Source of the DNA: an uncultured Bacteroidales bacterium
GTDB taxonomy: Bacteria; Bacteroidota; Bacteroidia; Bacteroidales; P3
Length of the DNA stretch: 64,000 nt
Assembly: GCA_900318175.1 (NCBI GenBank)
Contig: ONJQ01000002.1
Coordinates: forward strand, 124,001-188,000
Direction of reading: 5' to 3'
Shown piece after piece: positions 34,811 through 43,670 of this stretch; within the stretch, counting starts at the first letter, position 1; each line of letters opens with the position of its first letter. The notes below the pieces were generated by a model. It did not search any database. It was not told where the DNA came from and saw only the letters and a list, made by a program, of their open reading frames with translations. The position numbers and the translations under genes are program-made.

Positions 34811-35659
34811 ATGCAAATATCAGAACAATACTACAGCATTAAGAACAACATACTCATCTGTATAGCCGTACCGCTGTTCATCATGATGTTTATCGTCATC
34901 TATCAGCCCCTTTTCTACGGCGAAGCCAACGCCCTGCAGCATGGTTGGCAGCAGCACATCAGTTTCTGCCTTCCCATTGTCTGTGCCATAGTTCTTGTAG
35001 TCCTTGCTCTGAGCCGCACACTCCTCTGCGTAGCCTGGGTGCGCCACACACTCACCCGTCGCGAGTGGGTGCTCTGGCAGGTGTGCGAATGGGTTGTCGG
35101 CAGCCTTTTTGTCGACCTCTTCCTCTCCCTTTTCCTCCACCTCGGTTTCTTTAACCTCCTGCCACAGCTGCTCATCACCGGCATCTCACTCGTTGTCATA
35201 CCATACGCCTGCTACTGGTTAGCCATTGAGTTGATAGACCGCGACGGAAGGCTCCGCCAGTCCGAAGCCCTTGTCGAAGAGCTGCGTCGTGGCATGGAAC
35301 GCAACGAGAGCGGCATGGTACGTTTTGCTGACGACAAGGGGAATGTCAAACTCGTTGTCGGTGCCGACCGCGTCATCTCCCTCGAATCCGCTGGCAACTA
35401 TGTCACCATCTGCTACGACGACGACGGCAAACTGGTCCGCTACAGCCTCCGCAACACCCTCAAAGCCATGGAGAACTTGGCTGGTGCCAGTGGTCTTGTG
35501 CGGTGCCACCGTTCCTTCTTCGTAAACCTCAGCCATGTGCGTACCCTGCGCCGCACTGCACAAGGCATCTTTGCCGAGATAGGGCACGCAGGGGTCGACG
35601 ACATCCCCGTCTCCAAATCCTACGCTTCCGACCTCATACGCCTCTTCGGCAATCTGTAA
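34811..35659 (+). CDS. Membrane-anchored LytTR-family transcription regulator
   Basis: 282 residues. Four membrane helices occupy about residues 12-140. A short coiled segment follows (SEALVEELRRGMERN), then a LytTR DNA-binding domain (about 175-280: ISLESAGNYVTICY, RYSLRNTLKAMENL, VRCHRSFFVNLSHV). There is no receiver domain or histidine kinase domain, so signal input is presumably through the membrane part. Such membrane LytTR proteins are common in Bacteroidetes. The target is unknown. It is followed after 6 bp by the phosphodiester glycosidase gene. Confidence 0.88.
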   Translation: MQISEQYYSIKNNILICIAVPLFIMMFIVIYQPLFYGEANALQHGWQQHISFCLPIVCAIVLVVLALSRTLLCVAWVRHTLTRREWVLWQVCEWVVGSLFVDLFLSLFLHLGFFNLLPQLLITGISLVVIPYACYWLAIELIDRDGRLRQSEALVEELRRGMERNESGMVRFADDKGNVKLVVGADRVISLESAGNYVTICYDDDGKLVRYSLRNTLKAMENLAGASGLVRCHRSFFVNLSHVRTLRRTAQGIFAEIGHAGVDDIPVSKSYASDLIRLFGNL

Positions 35660-35665
35660 CCCCCC

Positions 35666-36661
35666 ATGAAAACACTATTATCTCGAATGGCTCACACATA
35701 CACATATAAGCCCATCCACTCTCTCCTCCTGTTCCTTCTCCTGCTACCCACCGCAGCTACCGCACAGCGCGACTACACCGCTGACTCCATTGCCTTTGTC
35801 AATGCCGACTGGCATCCCGACACACTGAACGGATTCCACTTCCTCTACCATCATTTCATGCATCGGCAGGTGTTCAACTCCAACCAGTGTTTCAGCATCA
35901 TCGAGATACCCTCCGGCTCGCCCCTGCGACTCGGCTTTGTGGCCGACAGCGGACTCACCACCGTCTCCAACATCGCCACCCGCCATGGGGCACTTGCCGC
36001 CATCAACGGCTCCTACTTCGACATGCGCACCGGCGTGCCCGTCTGCTACCTGCGCATCGAAGGCACTGAACTGGGCATCAACACCCCGGCCCGACGCGAC
36101 AGCATCAACCGCAAATACTACCAGTACGCCACCATCCGGCTCACTCCCACACGCAAGCCCCGTTTCCTTGTGCCGGACAGCAACCGCATGGCCGAGCGTT
36201 TCCTGAAGGACAGCAACCTGATGACTGCCGGCCCCATGCTCATCCGCAAGGGCATTGACATACCCCAGCGCATGGACCGCCACTTCGTCTATGGCCGCCA
36301 CAACCGCACAGCCATCGGGCTCAAACCCGACGGCACCGTCGTTCTGCTCGTCGCCGATGGGCGCCACTCGCGCGAAGCCGAAGGCCTCAGCCTTGCAGAA
36401 CTCACCCGCGTCATGCGATGGCTTGGATGCTGCGACGCCGTCAATCTGGACGGCGGAGGCTCCTCAACCATGTACATCAAAGACCGCGGCAACGAAGGCA
36501 TCGTAAACCACCCCTCGGACAACGGCCGTTTCGACACCGCGGGGCAACGCCGCGTAGCCAACGCCATCGTCATCACTCCTGCCCTCAGCAAGAAAAGTTC
36601 CGAAATCGCCAACGGAAATAAACACCACAACCACACCTCGCCCACCCAGCAAGAGCCATAA
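35666..36661 (+). CDS. Exported phosphodiester glycosidase (NAGPA/DUF2233) family protein
   Basis: 331 residues (start Met1 or Met8). A signal peptide ends near TAATAQ. The domain shared with the mammalian uncovering enzyme and Bacillus YoeB-like proteins shows INGSYFDMRTG, AGPMLIRKG, RTAIGLKPDGTVVLLVADG, NLDGGGSSTMY and ANAIVI. It is expected to hydrolyse a sugar phosphodiester in the periplasm or at the surface. The C-terminal 25 residues are a His/Asn-rich low-complexity tail. It is closely coupled to the LytTR gene. Confidence 0.88.
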   Translation: MKTLLSRMAHTYTYKPIHSLLLFLLLLPTAATAQRDYTADSIAFVNADWHPDTLNGFHFLYHHFMHRQVFNSNQCFSIIEIPSGSPLRLGFVADSGLTTVSNIATRHGALAAINGSYFDMRTGVPVCYLRIEGTELGINTPARRDSINRKYYQYATIRLTPTRKPRFLVPDSNRMAERFLKDSNLMTAGPMLIRKGIDIPQRMDRHFVYGRHNRTAIGLKPDGTVVLLVADGRHSREAEGLSLAELTRVMRWLGCCDAVNLDGGGSSTMYIKDRGNEGIVNHPSDNGRFDTAGQRRVANAIVITPALSKKSSEIANGNKHHNHTSPTQQEP

Positions 36662-37067
36662 CGACGAAATGCCGTCGCAGCCGCCACCCCAACCCTTAAG
36701 GGGTTTAATTACAGTTATACCTCATCGTACAATACTTTTAGGAGGTTTCCCTAAAATCTATTGTATCACTTCGCTTCGTAGCTGCGTTCTGGTTTCTCCA
36801 TCTATGGGGACTTCTATTAATCACCTCAGAGGTGAGACTCTTCACAACGCTGCGGAGGTCGAGAGCAGAGCCGAACTTGTTCGGACTATGCCGAAATATA
36901 GCAACGTCTCGTAGAAACACCGAACAAGCCGTAAGACGCAGCTCAGTGATAGTCAAGATGCAACCAGACTGCGTCCCGAAGTGAAGAGGTGCCACTGGCA
37001 CCTCGATAGCATCAGCGGAGAAGAGAAACGACCATTAAAACAAATCAATAGAACCCACCTTAGGTGA
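36662..37067. other. Gene-free stretch with small palindromes
   Basis: This intergenic region between convergent genes contains short perfect palindromes: CACCTC/GAGGTG at 36825-36837, CCGAAC/GTTCGG at 36872-36885 and GAGGTGCC/GGCACCTC at 36986-37004. The composition suggests a worn intergenic repeat. No gene was recognised, and no T-run follows the hairpins. Confidence 0.4.
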
Positions 37068-39380
37068 TTACTTGACCATGCCGTTGTCGTAGCCGCCGTT
37101 CTGAAGGGTCTTCTCGCCTTTGCGGTATTGCTTGCCGAAGTCCATCTGCCAGATGAGGCCGAGGACAAGCATGTTGCCGTTGTTGGCCGTCCAGTTGGTG
37201 TGCTGATAGGGGTGGACGGCACTGAGGCCAAGGGTCTCGTAGCGGTAGCCCTTCTGGTTGAATGGACAGTGCCACATCAGCATGGCCGTGAGACTCTTCC
37301 AGCGGTACTGGACATAGATGCTCTGCGCCATCTCGGCCACCGTGTAATCCTCGCCGTAGAGCGTCCACTGTGGCAGAAGCGTGAAGTTTGCCCCTGCCAC
37401 AAGGCTCTTCCAATAGAACTGGGCATTGGCCGAGGCGGTAAAGTTATCCTTTGTGTGAGAGAAAACAGCTCCCTCGGAATTGTAGTGGAGATACATCCCA
37501 TTGAGTGATAGGTTGAGGCACTTCCATAGCCCCTGCACTCCTACCAGACCGTTGGCATAGAGGCATTGCCATAGGGCAGCGTTCTGCGAGGTAAGAACGA
37601 AGAGGTTGCGATAGGGGTCGTAGGCGTAGGTGGAAACGATGGGGTTGAAGTGGTGCATGGCTCCAGTTGTTGCAACAGCATACCATCCTTTTGGGTGGAC
37701 GTAACGCAACATCAGTTGGTTGGAGAGCAGTTCGCTGGGTTTTAGACTCGGGTTGCCCTGCTGACCCTCCACGTCGTCGGTCTGCTGAAAGACAGGCGAA
37801 AGTGCAGAGAGTGACGGTAAGGTTGGCGTGAACTGCGAGGAGGCTGTGAGCGACCACTGTTGGTTGATGCGCCATTGCAGGCGGGCGGTGCTGAGGTTGC
37901 GGAGATAGAGTTGGCTGTTCACGCCGTCGGTGACGTTGAACAACTTGGCTCCCGTACCGACGGAGTAGCCGACTTTCTGTCCAATCATGCCTTGCACCTC
38001 AGCGTAGAGATATGCATTGTCTTTGTCCATTGTGGTTTTTACTCCATAGAGGGTGTACTCGTTCTCGGCAAAGTTGTGCTGATATTGCAAGCCTGTTCGA
38101 AATTCCACCTTGGCGAATTGCTTGCTGTAGACCCCCTCGCCGCTGAGGGCGTAGCCGTGTCCGTCGACGGTGGTGGCGTAGGTGCCGCCAGCGACAGCAT
38201 TGTTTCCCCCAGGCAATGCCTGGTAGGTGAGTGTGTTTTCGTAGCGGTCGGTGGCATACTCGCCCACCACGTTCAGCTCCACTTTCTGCCCATGCTGCAT
38301 TTTATGAGTGTAGAACAGGTCGAGTTTAGGAAGATTTTCCATTGAATAGTTGTGTTGCTGCATCGACTGATTGGTGGTAGTGCCGTTGTCTGTTTCGGTC
38401 ATTGACCCTGTGGCATCGAGTGTCTTGGTGAAGAAGTCGTCCTGTACGGAAGCCACGAACATCGTGCTGTCGTCGTGCTGGTAGGTGTACTCGGCATTGA
38501 GCGTATGCTGAATATACCAGAAAGGCATGTTTGTGCGCTGGCTGCGCGTGACGGTGCGGGCGGCGTCGAGGTAGCTGTCCTCCAGCTCGTAGGGTACGCT
38601 GTCGTAGTTGCGGTAGCCGAGAGTGTATTCCAATGCAAACTCACTTTTGCCCTTGTGGTAACTGCCCAACAAGTACCCATTGACAAAACCTGTGGTCAAG
38701 GCAGACTCCGCTTTCGCCACAATGCTGCCGCCGTCCTCACGTTCTTTCAGGATGATGTTGACGATGCCCGATGCGCCACGGTCGAGGTAGCGAGTACCGG
38801 GATTGTTGCTGTATTCCACGCGCTTGATTTGTTCTGCCTTGAGGTTGGCCAGTCGTGCCACAGGCACTTCCTTCCCGTTGATTTGCAGTATGGCCAAGCC
38901 TCCGTCCACGGTGATGCTCTGCAACGCCACGTCCACCTTCAGGCCAGGTAACCCCAGCATGTCGAGCAGCACCAGCGTCCGTCCTGCGGCTTCCACCTCT
39001 TCGGGCTTGGGCAGCACCACGTAGCGGTCTACCGCTTCGGTGGTGCGGCTGGCTGTGATGGTGACAGCCTCCAGTTGTTTGGCTTCCATTGTCAGTATGC
39101 CGAGGTCGTCGCCTGCGCTGCAACGCACAGACAACCTCTCATAACCCACATACGAGGCCACAAGGTTGTAGGTACCCTTGCCACATTCGATAGAGAATGC
39201 ACCGTCCTCGCCTGTTGTGGTGCCTCGGATGAGGCTATCCGTCGTGATGGTTTTCAAAACCACATTGGCAAAAGCAATGGGCTGCCCGCCGTCGTCAGCC
39301 AAGCGACCAGTGATATTATTTTGCGCAAACAGATAATAACTCGAAATGCAAAAGATAAAGGCCAATGATAGTTTCTTCAT
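37068..39380 (-). CDS. TonB-dependent outer membrane receptor (CarboxypepD_reg, plug, beta-barrel)
   Basis: About 770 residues from the ATG at 39380 (MKKLSLAFIFCISSYYLFAQ), a classic signal peptide; the open frame extends 18 codons further upstream without one. Domains: CarboxypepD_reg-like (ITGRLADDGGQPIAFANVVL, SIECGKGTYNLVASYVGY), a plug (LDMLGLPGLKVD, INGKEVPVARL, GTRYLDRGASGIVNIILKE), then an outer-membrane beta-barrel of the OMP_b-brl_3 type. It likely takes up a ligand across the outer membrane; the substrate is unknown. There is no SusD partner next to it. A broken sigma-factor gene lies immediately upstream. Confidence 0.9.
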   Translation of the reverse strand: MKKLSLAFIFCISSYYLFAQNNITGRLADDGGQPIAFANVVLKTITTDSLIRGTTTGEDGAFSIECGKGTYNLVASYVGYERLSVRCSAGDDLGILTMEAKQLEAVTITASRTTEAVDRYVVLPKPEEVEAAGRTLVLLDMLGLPGLKVDVALQSITVDGGLAILQINGKEVPVARLANLKAEQIKRVEYSNNPGTRYLDRGASGIVNIILKEREDGGSIVAKAESALTTGFVNGYLLGSYHKGKSEFALEYTLGYRNYDSVPYELEDSYLDAARTVTRSQRTNMPFWYIQHTLNAEYTYQHDDSTMFVASVQDDFFTKTLDATGSMTETDNGTTTNQSMQQHNYSMENLPKLDLFYTHKMQHGQKVELNVVGEYATDRYENTLTYQALPGGNNAVAGGTYATTVDGHGYALSGEGVYSKQFAKVEFRTGLQYQHNFAENEYTLYGVKTTMDKDNAYLYAEVQGMIGQKVGYSVGTGAKLFNVTDGVNSQLYLRNLSTARLQWRINQQWSLTASSQFTPTLPSLSALSPVFQQTDDVEGQQGNPSLKPSELLSNQLMLRYVHPKGWYAVATTGAMHHFNPIVSTYAYDPYRNLFVLTSQNAALWQCLYANGLVGVQGLWKCLNLSLNGMYLHYNSEGAVFSHTKDNFTASANAQFYWKSLVAGANFTLLPQWTLYGEDYTVAEMAQSIYVQYRWKSLTAMLMWHCPFNQKGYRYETLGLSAVHPYQHTNWTANNGNMLVLGLIWQMDFGKQYRKGEKTLQNGGYDNGMVK

Positions 39381-39423
39381 GATAGTTTTTGTTTTAATAT
39401 TCTTCTTGTTTGATATTTCCAAT

Positions 39424-39801
39424 TCATGCTGCACGGCACCGCAATGAGGTTGCAGAAGTCTTCCAGCACAATCTCGTTGATGGGTTCGGGGAAAGTGACG
39501 CGGTAGATGTTGAGGGTGTCGTCGCTGTCGGTTCCCTTAGGTGAGGCGATGTTGGGGAGGTGGGGCAACAAGCGGTGCGAGGGTTTGTCGCGAGGGGTTT
39601 GCTGCTGGGTGGAGGCGCTGCGGTGCTCACCCGGTCGCGATGCTCCCTGAGGGCTGCAAAAGCCTCCTGTACACCGTCCTTGGCAGTCTCGGGGTCGCTG
39701 CAGCAGTGTGCCGCATAGCGGTACACGTCGCCGGCCCAAAGCTTCTCACCGTTGTTGTATTCCTTCCGTGTCATCTGCCTCATAAACGCGCGAGAGGGCA
39801 A
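39424..39801 (-). pseudogene. ECF sigma factor remnant (region 2 only)
   Basis: Residues MTRKEYNNGEKLWAGDVYRY, AAHCCSDPETAKDGVQEAFA and ALREHRDRV match the N-terminal region 2 of Bacteroidetes sigma-70/ECF factors. After about 60 residues the frame turns into Pro/Thr-rich nonsense. A different frame (39377-39739) continues with a plausible but unrecognised stretch (NIYRVTFPEPINEIV). Regions 2.3-4 are missing. I read it as a frameshifted and truncated sigma gene upstream of the TonB receptor. Confidence 0.65.
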
Positions 39802-40386
39802 AATACTACAGCTTGATGAAAATTTATTTTTCAGAATGGGCAGCAGGGTGAGTGCTATACTTTGGTAATTGATGGATTATCAATCAATAGGAGGTTGAGA
39901 GGTGGAAGGGGTGGTTGATAAAAAAAGTATAATCAATGCTTAATGATTTGGAAGATGTCCTCTAAATACAGTGCGAGGATGATTTTTTCATTGTCCACGC
40001 ACATATCGGAATCTTTCGGACAGGCCAGGACATTCTACTGCACACTTGTGCAAAATAAGTGACCTAACCCCAAAAAAACACTTCTCAGACCAATTTGCCG
40101 TCATCCATGTCCTACGACAGCAGAATGACGGCACATAAACCACACATTAAAAGAACATTATAAACATCTTCCATCCACCACATAATCGTTCCTTCAACAG
40201 CCGTTCAATATTCGTTCATTATTGAATCAATATAGAACGAATATTGAACGGCAGTTTTACGAACGTAGGTCGACCCAAGGCAGAGGGCATAGTATCAGCT
40301 TGATGCCACGAAGAAAAGAGGCAAACTGGCGCAGTCTGTGTTTCCCTCAGGCGCAGGAAATACCTACGGGGTGTTTCTGCAAGGGA
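39802..40386. other. Gene-free AT-rich stretch
   Basis: No gene was recognised. The only clear structure is the perfect 18-bp inverted repeat at 40200-40252. Confidence 0.5.
40200..40252. repeat. Perfect 18-bp inverted repeat
   Basis: Arms at 40200-40217 and 40235-40252 are exact reverse complements around a 17-nt AT-rich loop that is itself nearly palindromic (ATTGAATCAAT). It is followed by AGTTTTAC and lies about 135 bp downstream of the small lipoprotein gene on the minus strand. It could be a terminator, a protein-binding site or the relic of a small mobile element. Confidence 0.75.
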
Positions 40387-40635
40387 TTACTGGTCGGCTT
40401 TCTTTTTCTTTGTGTCGACACCCATCTCAGAGGGGTCGAGGATGGGGTCGTCCATCTCGTCGCAACGGAGGGTCTGGTCGTTGAGCGTGTTGCAGGGCGT
40501 ACCAGAGGTGGTGACGGTGGTGCGCGGCCCAGTCCAACGTCCACCGATGAGTTGGTAGCAACGGCAGTCTTTGGTGCCGCACGAGGTGAAAGCTAATGCC
40601 GCAAGGGCGACAAGTGCTATGATAGTTTTTTTCAT
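40387..40635 (-). CDS. Small predicted lipoprotein
   Basis: 82 residues. A lipoprotein signal ends in the lipobox FTSC (Cys19). The mature part is short, Cys-rich (five further Cys) and ends in a Lys/Asp-rich tail. No family was recognised. It is transcribed in the same direction as GH92 and follows it at 33 bp, so it is probably the third gene of the ROK-GH92 unit. Confidence 0.65.
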   Translation of the reverse strand: MKKTIIALVALAALAFTSCGTKDCRCYQLIGGRWTGPRTTVTTSGTPCNTLNDQTLRCDEMDDPILDPSEMGVDTKKKKADQ

Positions 40636-40668
40636 ATTGATAGTTTTATCGTGTTTATTGCTTTTTTA

Positions 40669-43620
40669 CTATTCTCCGTTGCCACCGTCGCCATCAGTGA
40701 AGGTGTTGATGAAGGTGGCGATGTGGGTGCCGATTTCAATCTCGTCGACAAAGAGCCAGGCCTGCTGACCGGAGCTGACGTGCCAATCGGGCAAGGCGCC
40801 AAAGTTGACGGCCTTGATTTTGACGTAGCGGGCTGTGGTGTAGGGGCCATTGCAAACGAACTTATGCTGCACGCTCTCTTCCTGCCGCTCGCGGATGGGG
40901 AGGAAGTCGGTGTTGCGCACCTGTCCCCAAGGCGTGAAGTTTTGCCCATCCCTCGAAATACTGACTTCGATACGGGTGGGGAAGAAGATCCAGCTCTTCA
41001 TGTTGTCAAGGCAGTCGACGGCCACACTGGTGAGGGTCTTGTTTTGCAGCAGGTCTACAACCACTTCCATGTCACCCTGCCAGCCTTGCCAGCCTCCAAT
41101 GCGGTAGTTGGGTGTGCCGTAGAGGCGGTCGATGAGCCCTTCGGGGCCGTTCTCGGCGTACTGGGGAGCGGGTTCGGTGAGGTAGCGCAGCTGCTTGTCG
41201 GCAATGAAGCGGGTGAGCTGCTGCTGCACCACGGGGCTGTAGCGACGGCTCTGGGGGTCGTAAGAGACGGCACGGAGCGTGATGTCGCGGTTGACAAGGA
41301 TGGGGTTTTGGTACAGGATGGAGTTGGTGTCCGGCAGACGGCCATCGGTGGTGTAGTAGATGCGGGGCGCAACGGTGGCAAGACTGCCATCGTCGGCTGC
41401 GGCGAGGGCCATCCCCCTAACGTCGAGGGCGACGAAGGTGGAGTCCTTGAAGCGTTGCTGCCAGTCGGAGAACCAGGGTGCCGGGGGTATGCGCAAAGAG
41501 GCGTCGAAGAGGTTGGAGGATTTGGAAGCAAAGGATTTGCCGTCCCAGAACAAGCCTGGTGTCCAATCGGACTTGGCAATAAGGATGTCTTCTTGGCCAG
41601 TGTGGATGGTGACGCGGTCGAAGAGGGGCGTCACGGTGACGTATTCGCCACTGCCCGGACAGAGGGGATAGAAGCCCATGGCGCTCATGACATACCAGGC
41701 GCTCATCTGTCCGCAATCCTCGTTGCCGCAGAGGCCATCGGGGTGTGGGGTGTAGAGTTCGTCGAGGATGCGGTGGACGACGGCGTCCAGCTTGTCGGAT
41801 GCACCGAGATAGGCATAGAGGTAGGCGGCATGGTGAGAGGGTTCGTTGCCATGGGCACATTGGCCAATCATGCCGGTGATGTCGCTCTGGTCGCGGCCGG
41901 TGGTTGCACTGCTGGTGTTGAAGAGAGAGTCGAGGAATGCCTCGGCACGGGCTTTGCCGCCAAGTTGGGCAATCCAGCCAGCCACATCGTGCGGGACATA
42001 GGTGCTATACTGCCAACTGTTGGCTTCGGTGTAGTGGTTGTTGACCTCGGTGGGGTCGAAGGGGGTGACGAAGCCCCCGTTGCGACGTGCACGCATGAAT
42101 CCGTTGGGGTCCATAATGTTCTGCCAGGATTGGGCACGCTGCATATAGGTGTTGTAGACGCTGTTGAGGCGGCTGCGGGTGGCGGTGGTATCGGTGCCGC
42201 CCAGACGGGCCATCTCGTTGAGTGCATAGCGGGCTATGCACCAATCGTCGTAGGCAAATTCGAGGGTTTTGCTGACGGACTCGTTGTCGGTCTGGCTGTC
42301 GAGGTAGCCTTGCTCGGCATAGGCAAGATGGGGTTCGGAGCGGTTGGATGTGGCAATCATGGCGTCCAGCAAGGCCAAGCGGCGTGCGGGGGTCCACTTG
42401 TCGAGGATGCCAGCCTGTTGGGCGGTGAGGATGACCGGGCAGGCGTGGTAGCCAATCATGCAGTGGGTCTCGTGTGCGGAGAGTTCCCACATGGTCAGTT
42501 CGCCACCTTTCTCGAATTGGTCAAGCATGGTGTTAATCCAGTCCTCGGTGATTTCGGGTTCGAGGATGGCCATGAGAGGATGGAGAGCACGGTAGGTGTC
42601 CCAAAGAGAGAAGACGGTGTAGATGGGCTTGTCGGACTGGTAGATGGTGTCGTTCATGCCCCGGTAGCGGCCGTCCACGTCGCTCCACAGATAGGGCGAC
42701 GTGTAGCAATGATAAAGGGCGGTATAGAAGTTGCGGAGTTCGTTGCGGGAACCGCCCTCGACTTCTATCTTGCCGAGAGCCTCCTCCCAACGAGTGTGGG
42801 CGTCGGAGCGGAGCTGGGTAAAGGTGCGGCCATTGCGGGTGGCCAGATTGCGGACAGCACCGTCGGCATCGACACCGGAGATGGAGACGTAGACCTCGGC
42901 ATCCTTGCAGTCATCGGGCAGCGTGACGAGGGCTTTCTTGCCACCATCGTAGTAGCGGATGTCCACGATGGGTTGGCTGCACTGCAGGGCGAAGTAGCAC
43001 CACTGGTCGGGGCTCCAGGCACCGCTTTCGCGCCAGCCGGTAAGGATGGTGTCGCCGCGGCGGTCGAAACCGGCACTAATCACTTTGTCACGGTGGCGCA
43101 GGTCTATCACAAAGCCTTTGGGACCTCTGCCGGGGAAGGTGTAGCGGTGGCAAGCGACGCGCTCGGAGGTGGTGAGCTCCACCATGACGCGACTGCGATC
43201 CAGGACTACGCGGTAATAGCCCGGAGTGGCTTTCTCACCCCGGTGGCTGAAGGGGGAGCAGAACTCGGACTGAGGCATGTCGGAGGAGAAATGCCAGCCC
43301 TTGCCTTCGGCAACTACGGGCATAAGCAGAATGTCGCAATAATCCTCGCACCCCGTGCCGCTGAGGTGCGTATGGCTGAAGCCATAGAGCGTGTCGTCAC
43401 TATAATGGTAGCCACTGCAACCGTCCCAGCCTTCGAGCCGAGTGTCGGGACCGGGTTGAATCTGTCCGAAGGGGACGATGGCTCCGGGATAGGTGTGGCC
43501 GTGGCCGTCGGTGCCGACCAAGGGGTTTACATATCGACTCAGGCCTTGCTGGCAGCCAGCAAAGAGAGCCATGGTCAGCAAGACCGCAAGAAGGGTCTTC
43601 GTTTGTTTTAAGAAAAGCAT
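40669..43620 (-). CDS. GH92 alpha-1,2-mannosidase, lipoprotein
   Basis: 983 residues. A lipoprotein signal ends in FAGC (Cys23). The GH92 domain contains YVNPLVGTDGHGHTYPGA, GFSHTHLSGTGCEDY and the catalytic-site signature GNEDCGQMSAWYVMSAMGF. After the GH92 core (about 25-740) the protein extends by some 240 residues containing a chitobiase-like HEX_C segment (TDGRLPDTNSILY) and a discoidin/F5-8C-like carbohydrate-binding domain (near VDLLQNKTLTSVAVDCLDN). It is a Ca-dependent exo-mannosidase for high-mannose glycans, exposed at the envelope. Neighbours are a ROK sugar kinase and a TonB receptor. The opposite strand is also open over its whole length, which is a composition artefact. Confidence 0.95.
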   Translation of the reverse strand: MLFLKQTKTLLAVLLTMALFAGCQQGLSRYVNPLVGTDGHGHTYPGAIVPFGQIQPGPDTRLEGWDGCSGYHYSDDTLYGFSHTHLSGTGCEDYCDILLMPVVAEGKGWHFSSDMPQSEFCSPFSHRGEKATPGYYRVVLDRSRVMVELTTSERVACHRYTFPGRGPKGFVIDLRHRDKVISAGFDRRGDTILTGWRESGAWSPDQWCYFALQCSQPIVDIRYYDGGKKALVTLPDDCKDAEVYVSISGVDADGAVRNLATRNGRTFTQLRSDAHTRWEEALGKIEVEGGSRNELRNFYTALYHCYTSPYLWSDVDGRYRGMNDTIYQSDKPIYTVFSLWDTYRALHPLMAILEPEITEDWINTMLDQFEKGGELTMWELSAHETHCMIGYHACPVILTAQQAGILDKWTPARRLALLDAMIATSNRSEPHLAYAEQGYLDSQTDNESVSKTLEFAYDDWCIARYALNEMARLGGTDTTATRSRLNSVYNTYMQRAQSWQNIMDPNGFMRARRNGGFVTPFDPTEVNNHYTEANSWQYSTYVPHDVAGWIAQLGGKARAEAFLDSLFNTSSATTGRDQSDITGMIGQCAHGNEPSHHAAYLYAYLGASDKLDAVVHRILDELYTPHPDGLCGNEDCGQMSAWYVMSAMGFYPLCPGSGEYVTVTPLFDRVTIHTGQEDILIAKSDWTPGLFWDGKSFASKSSNLFDASLRIPPAPWFSDWQQRFKDSTFVALDVRGMALAAADDGSLATVAPRIYYTTDGRLPDTNSILYQNPILVNRDITLRAVSYDPQSRRYSPVVQQQLTRFIADKQLRYLTEPAPQYAENGPEGLIDRLYGTPNYRIGGWQGWQGDMEVVVDLLQNKTLTSVAVDCLDNMKSWIFFPTRIEVSISRDGQNFTPWGQVRNTDFLPIRERQEESVQHKFVCNGPYTTARYVKIKAVNFGALPDWHVSSGQQAWLFVDEIEIGTHIATFINTFTDGDGGNGE

Positions 43621-43670
43621 TTTGTAAAAGTGTTAATGTGTTAATCGCCTTTGAATAAACAAAGTTGGAT

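Noticed and set aside
36738..37001. 87-codon minus-strand frame between the glycosidase and TonB receptor genes
   Set aside because: Covers small palindromes and looks like a worn intergenic repeat; no start context or family.
40651..43611. 986-codon open frame opposite the GH92 gene, and similar long frames opposite purL (12667-15306), the DUF5686 gene (27884-29785) and pepD (9473-10810)
   Set aside because: The opposite strand carries clear full-length families; the long antisense frames come from GC-rich third positions.
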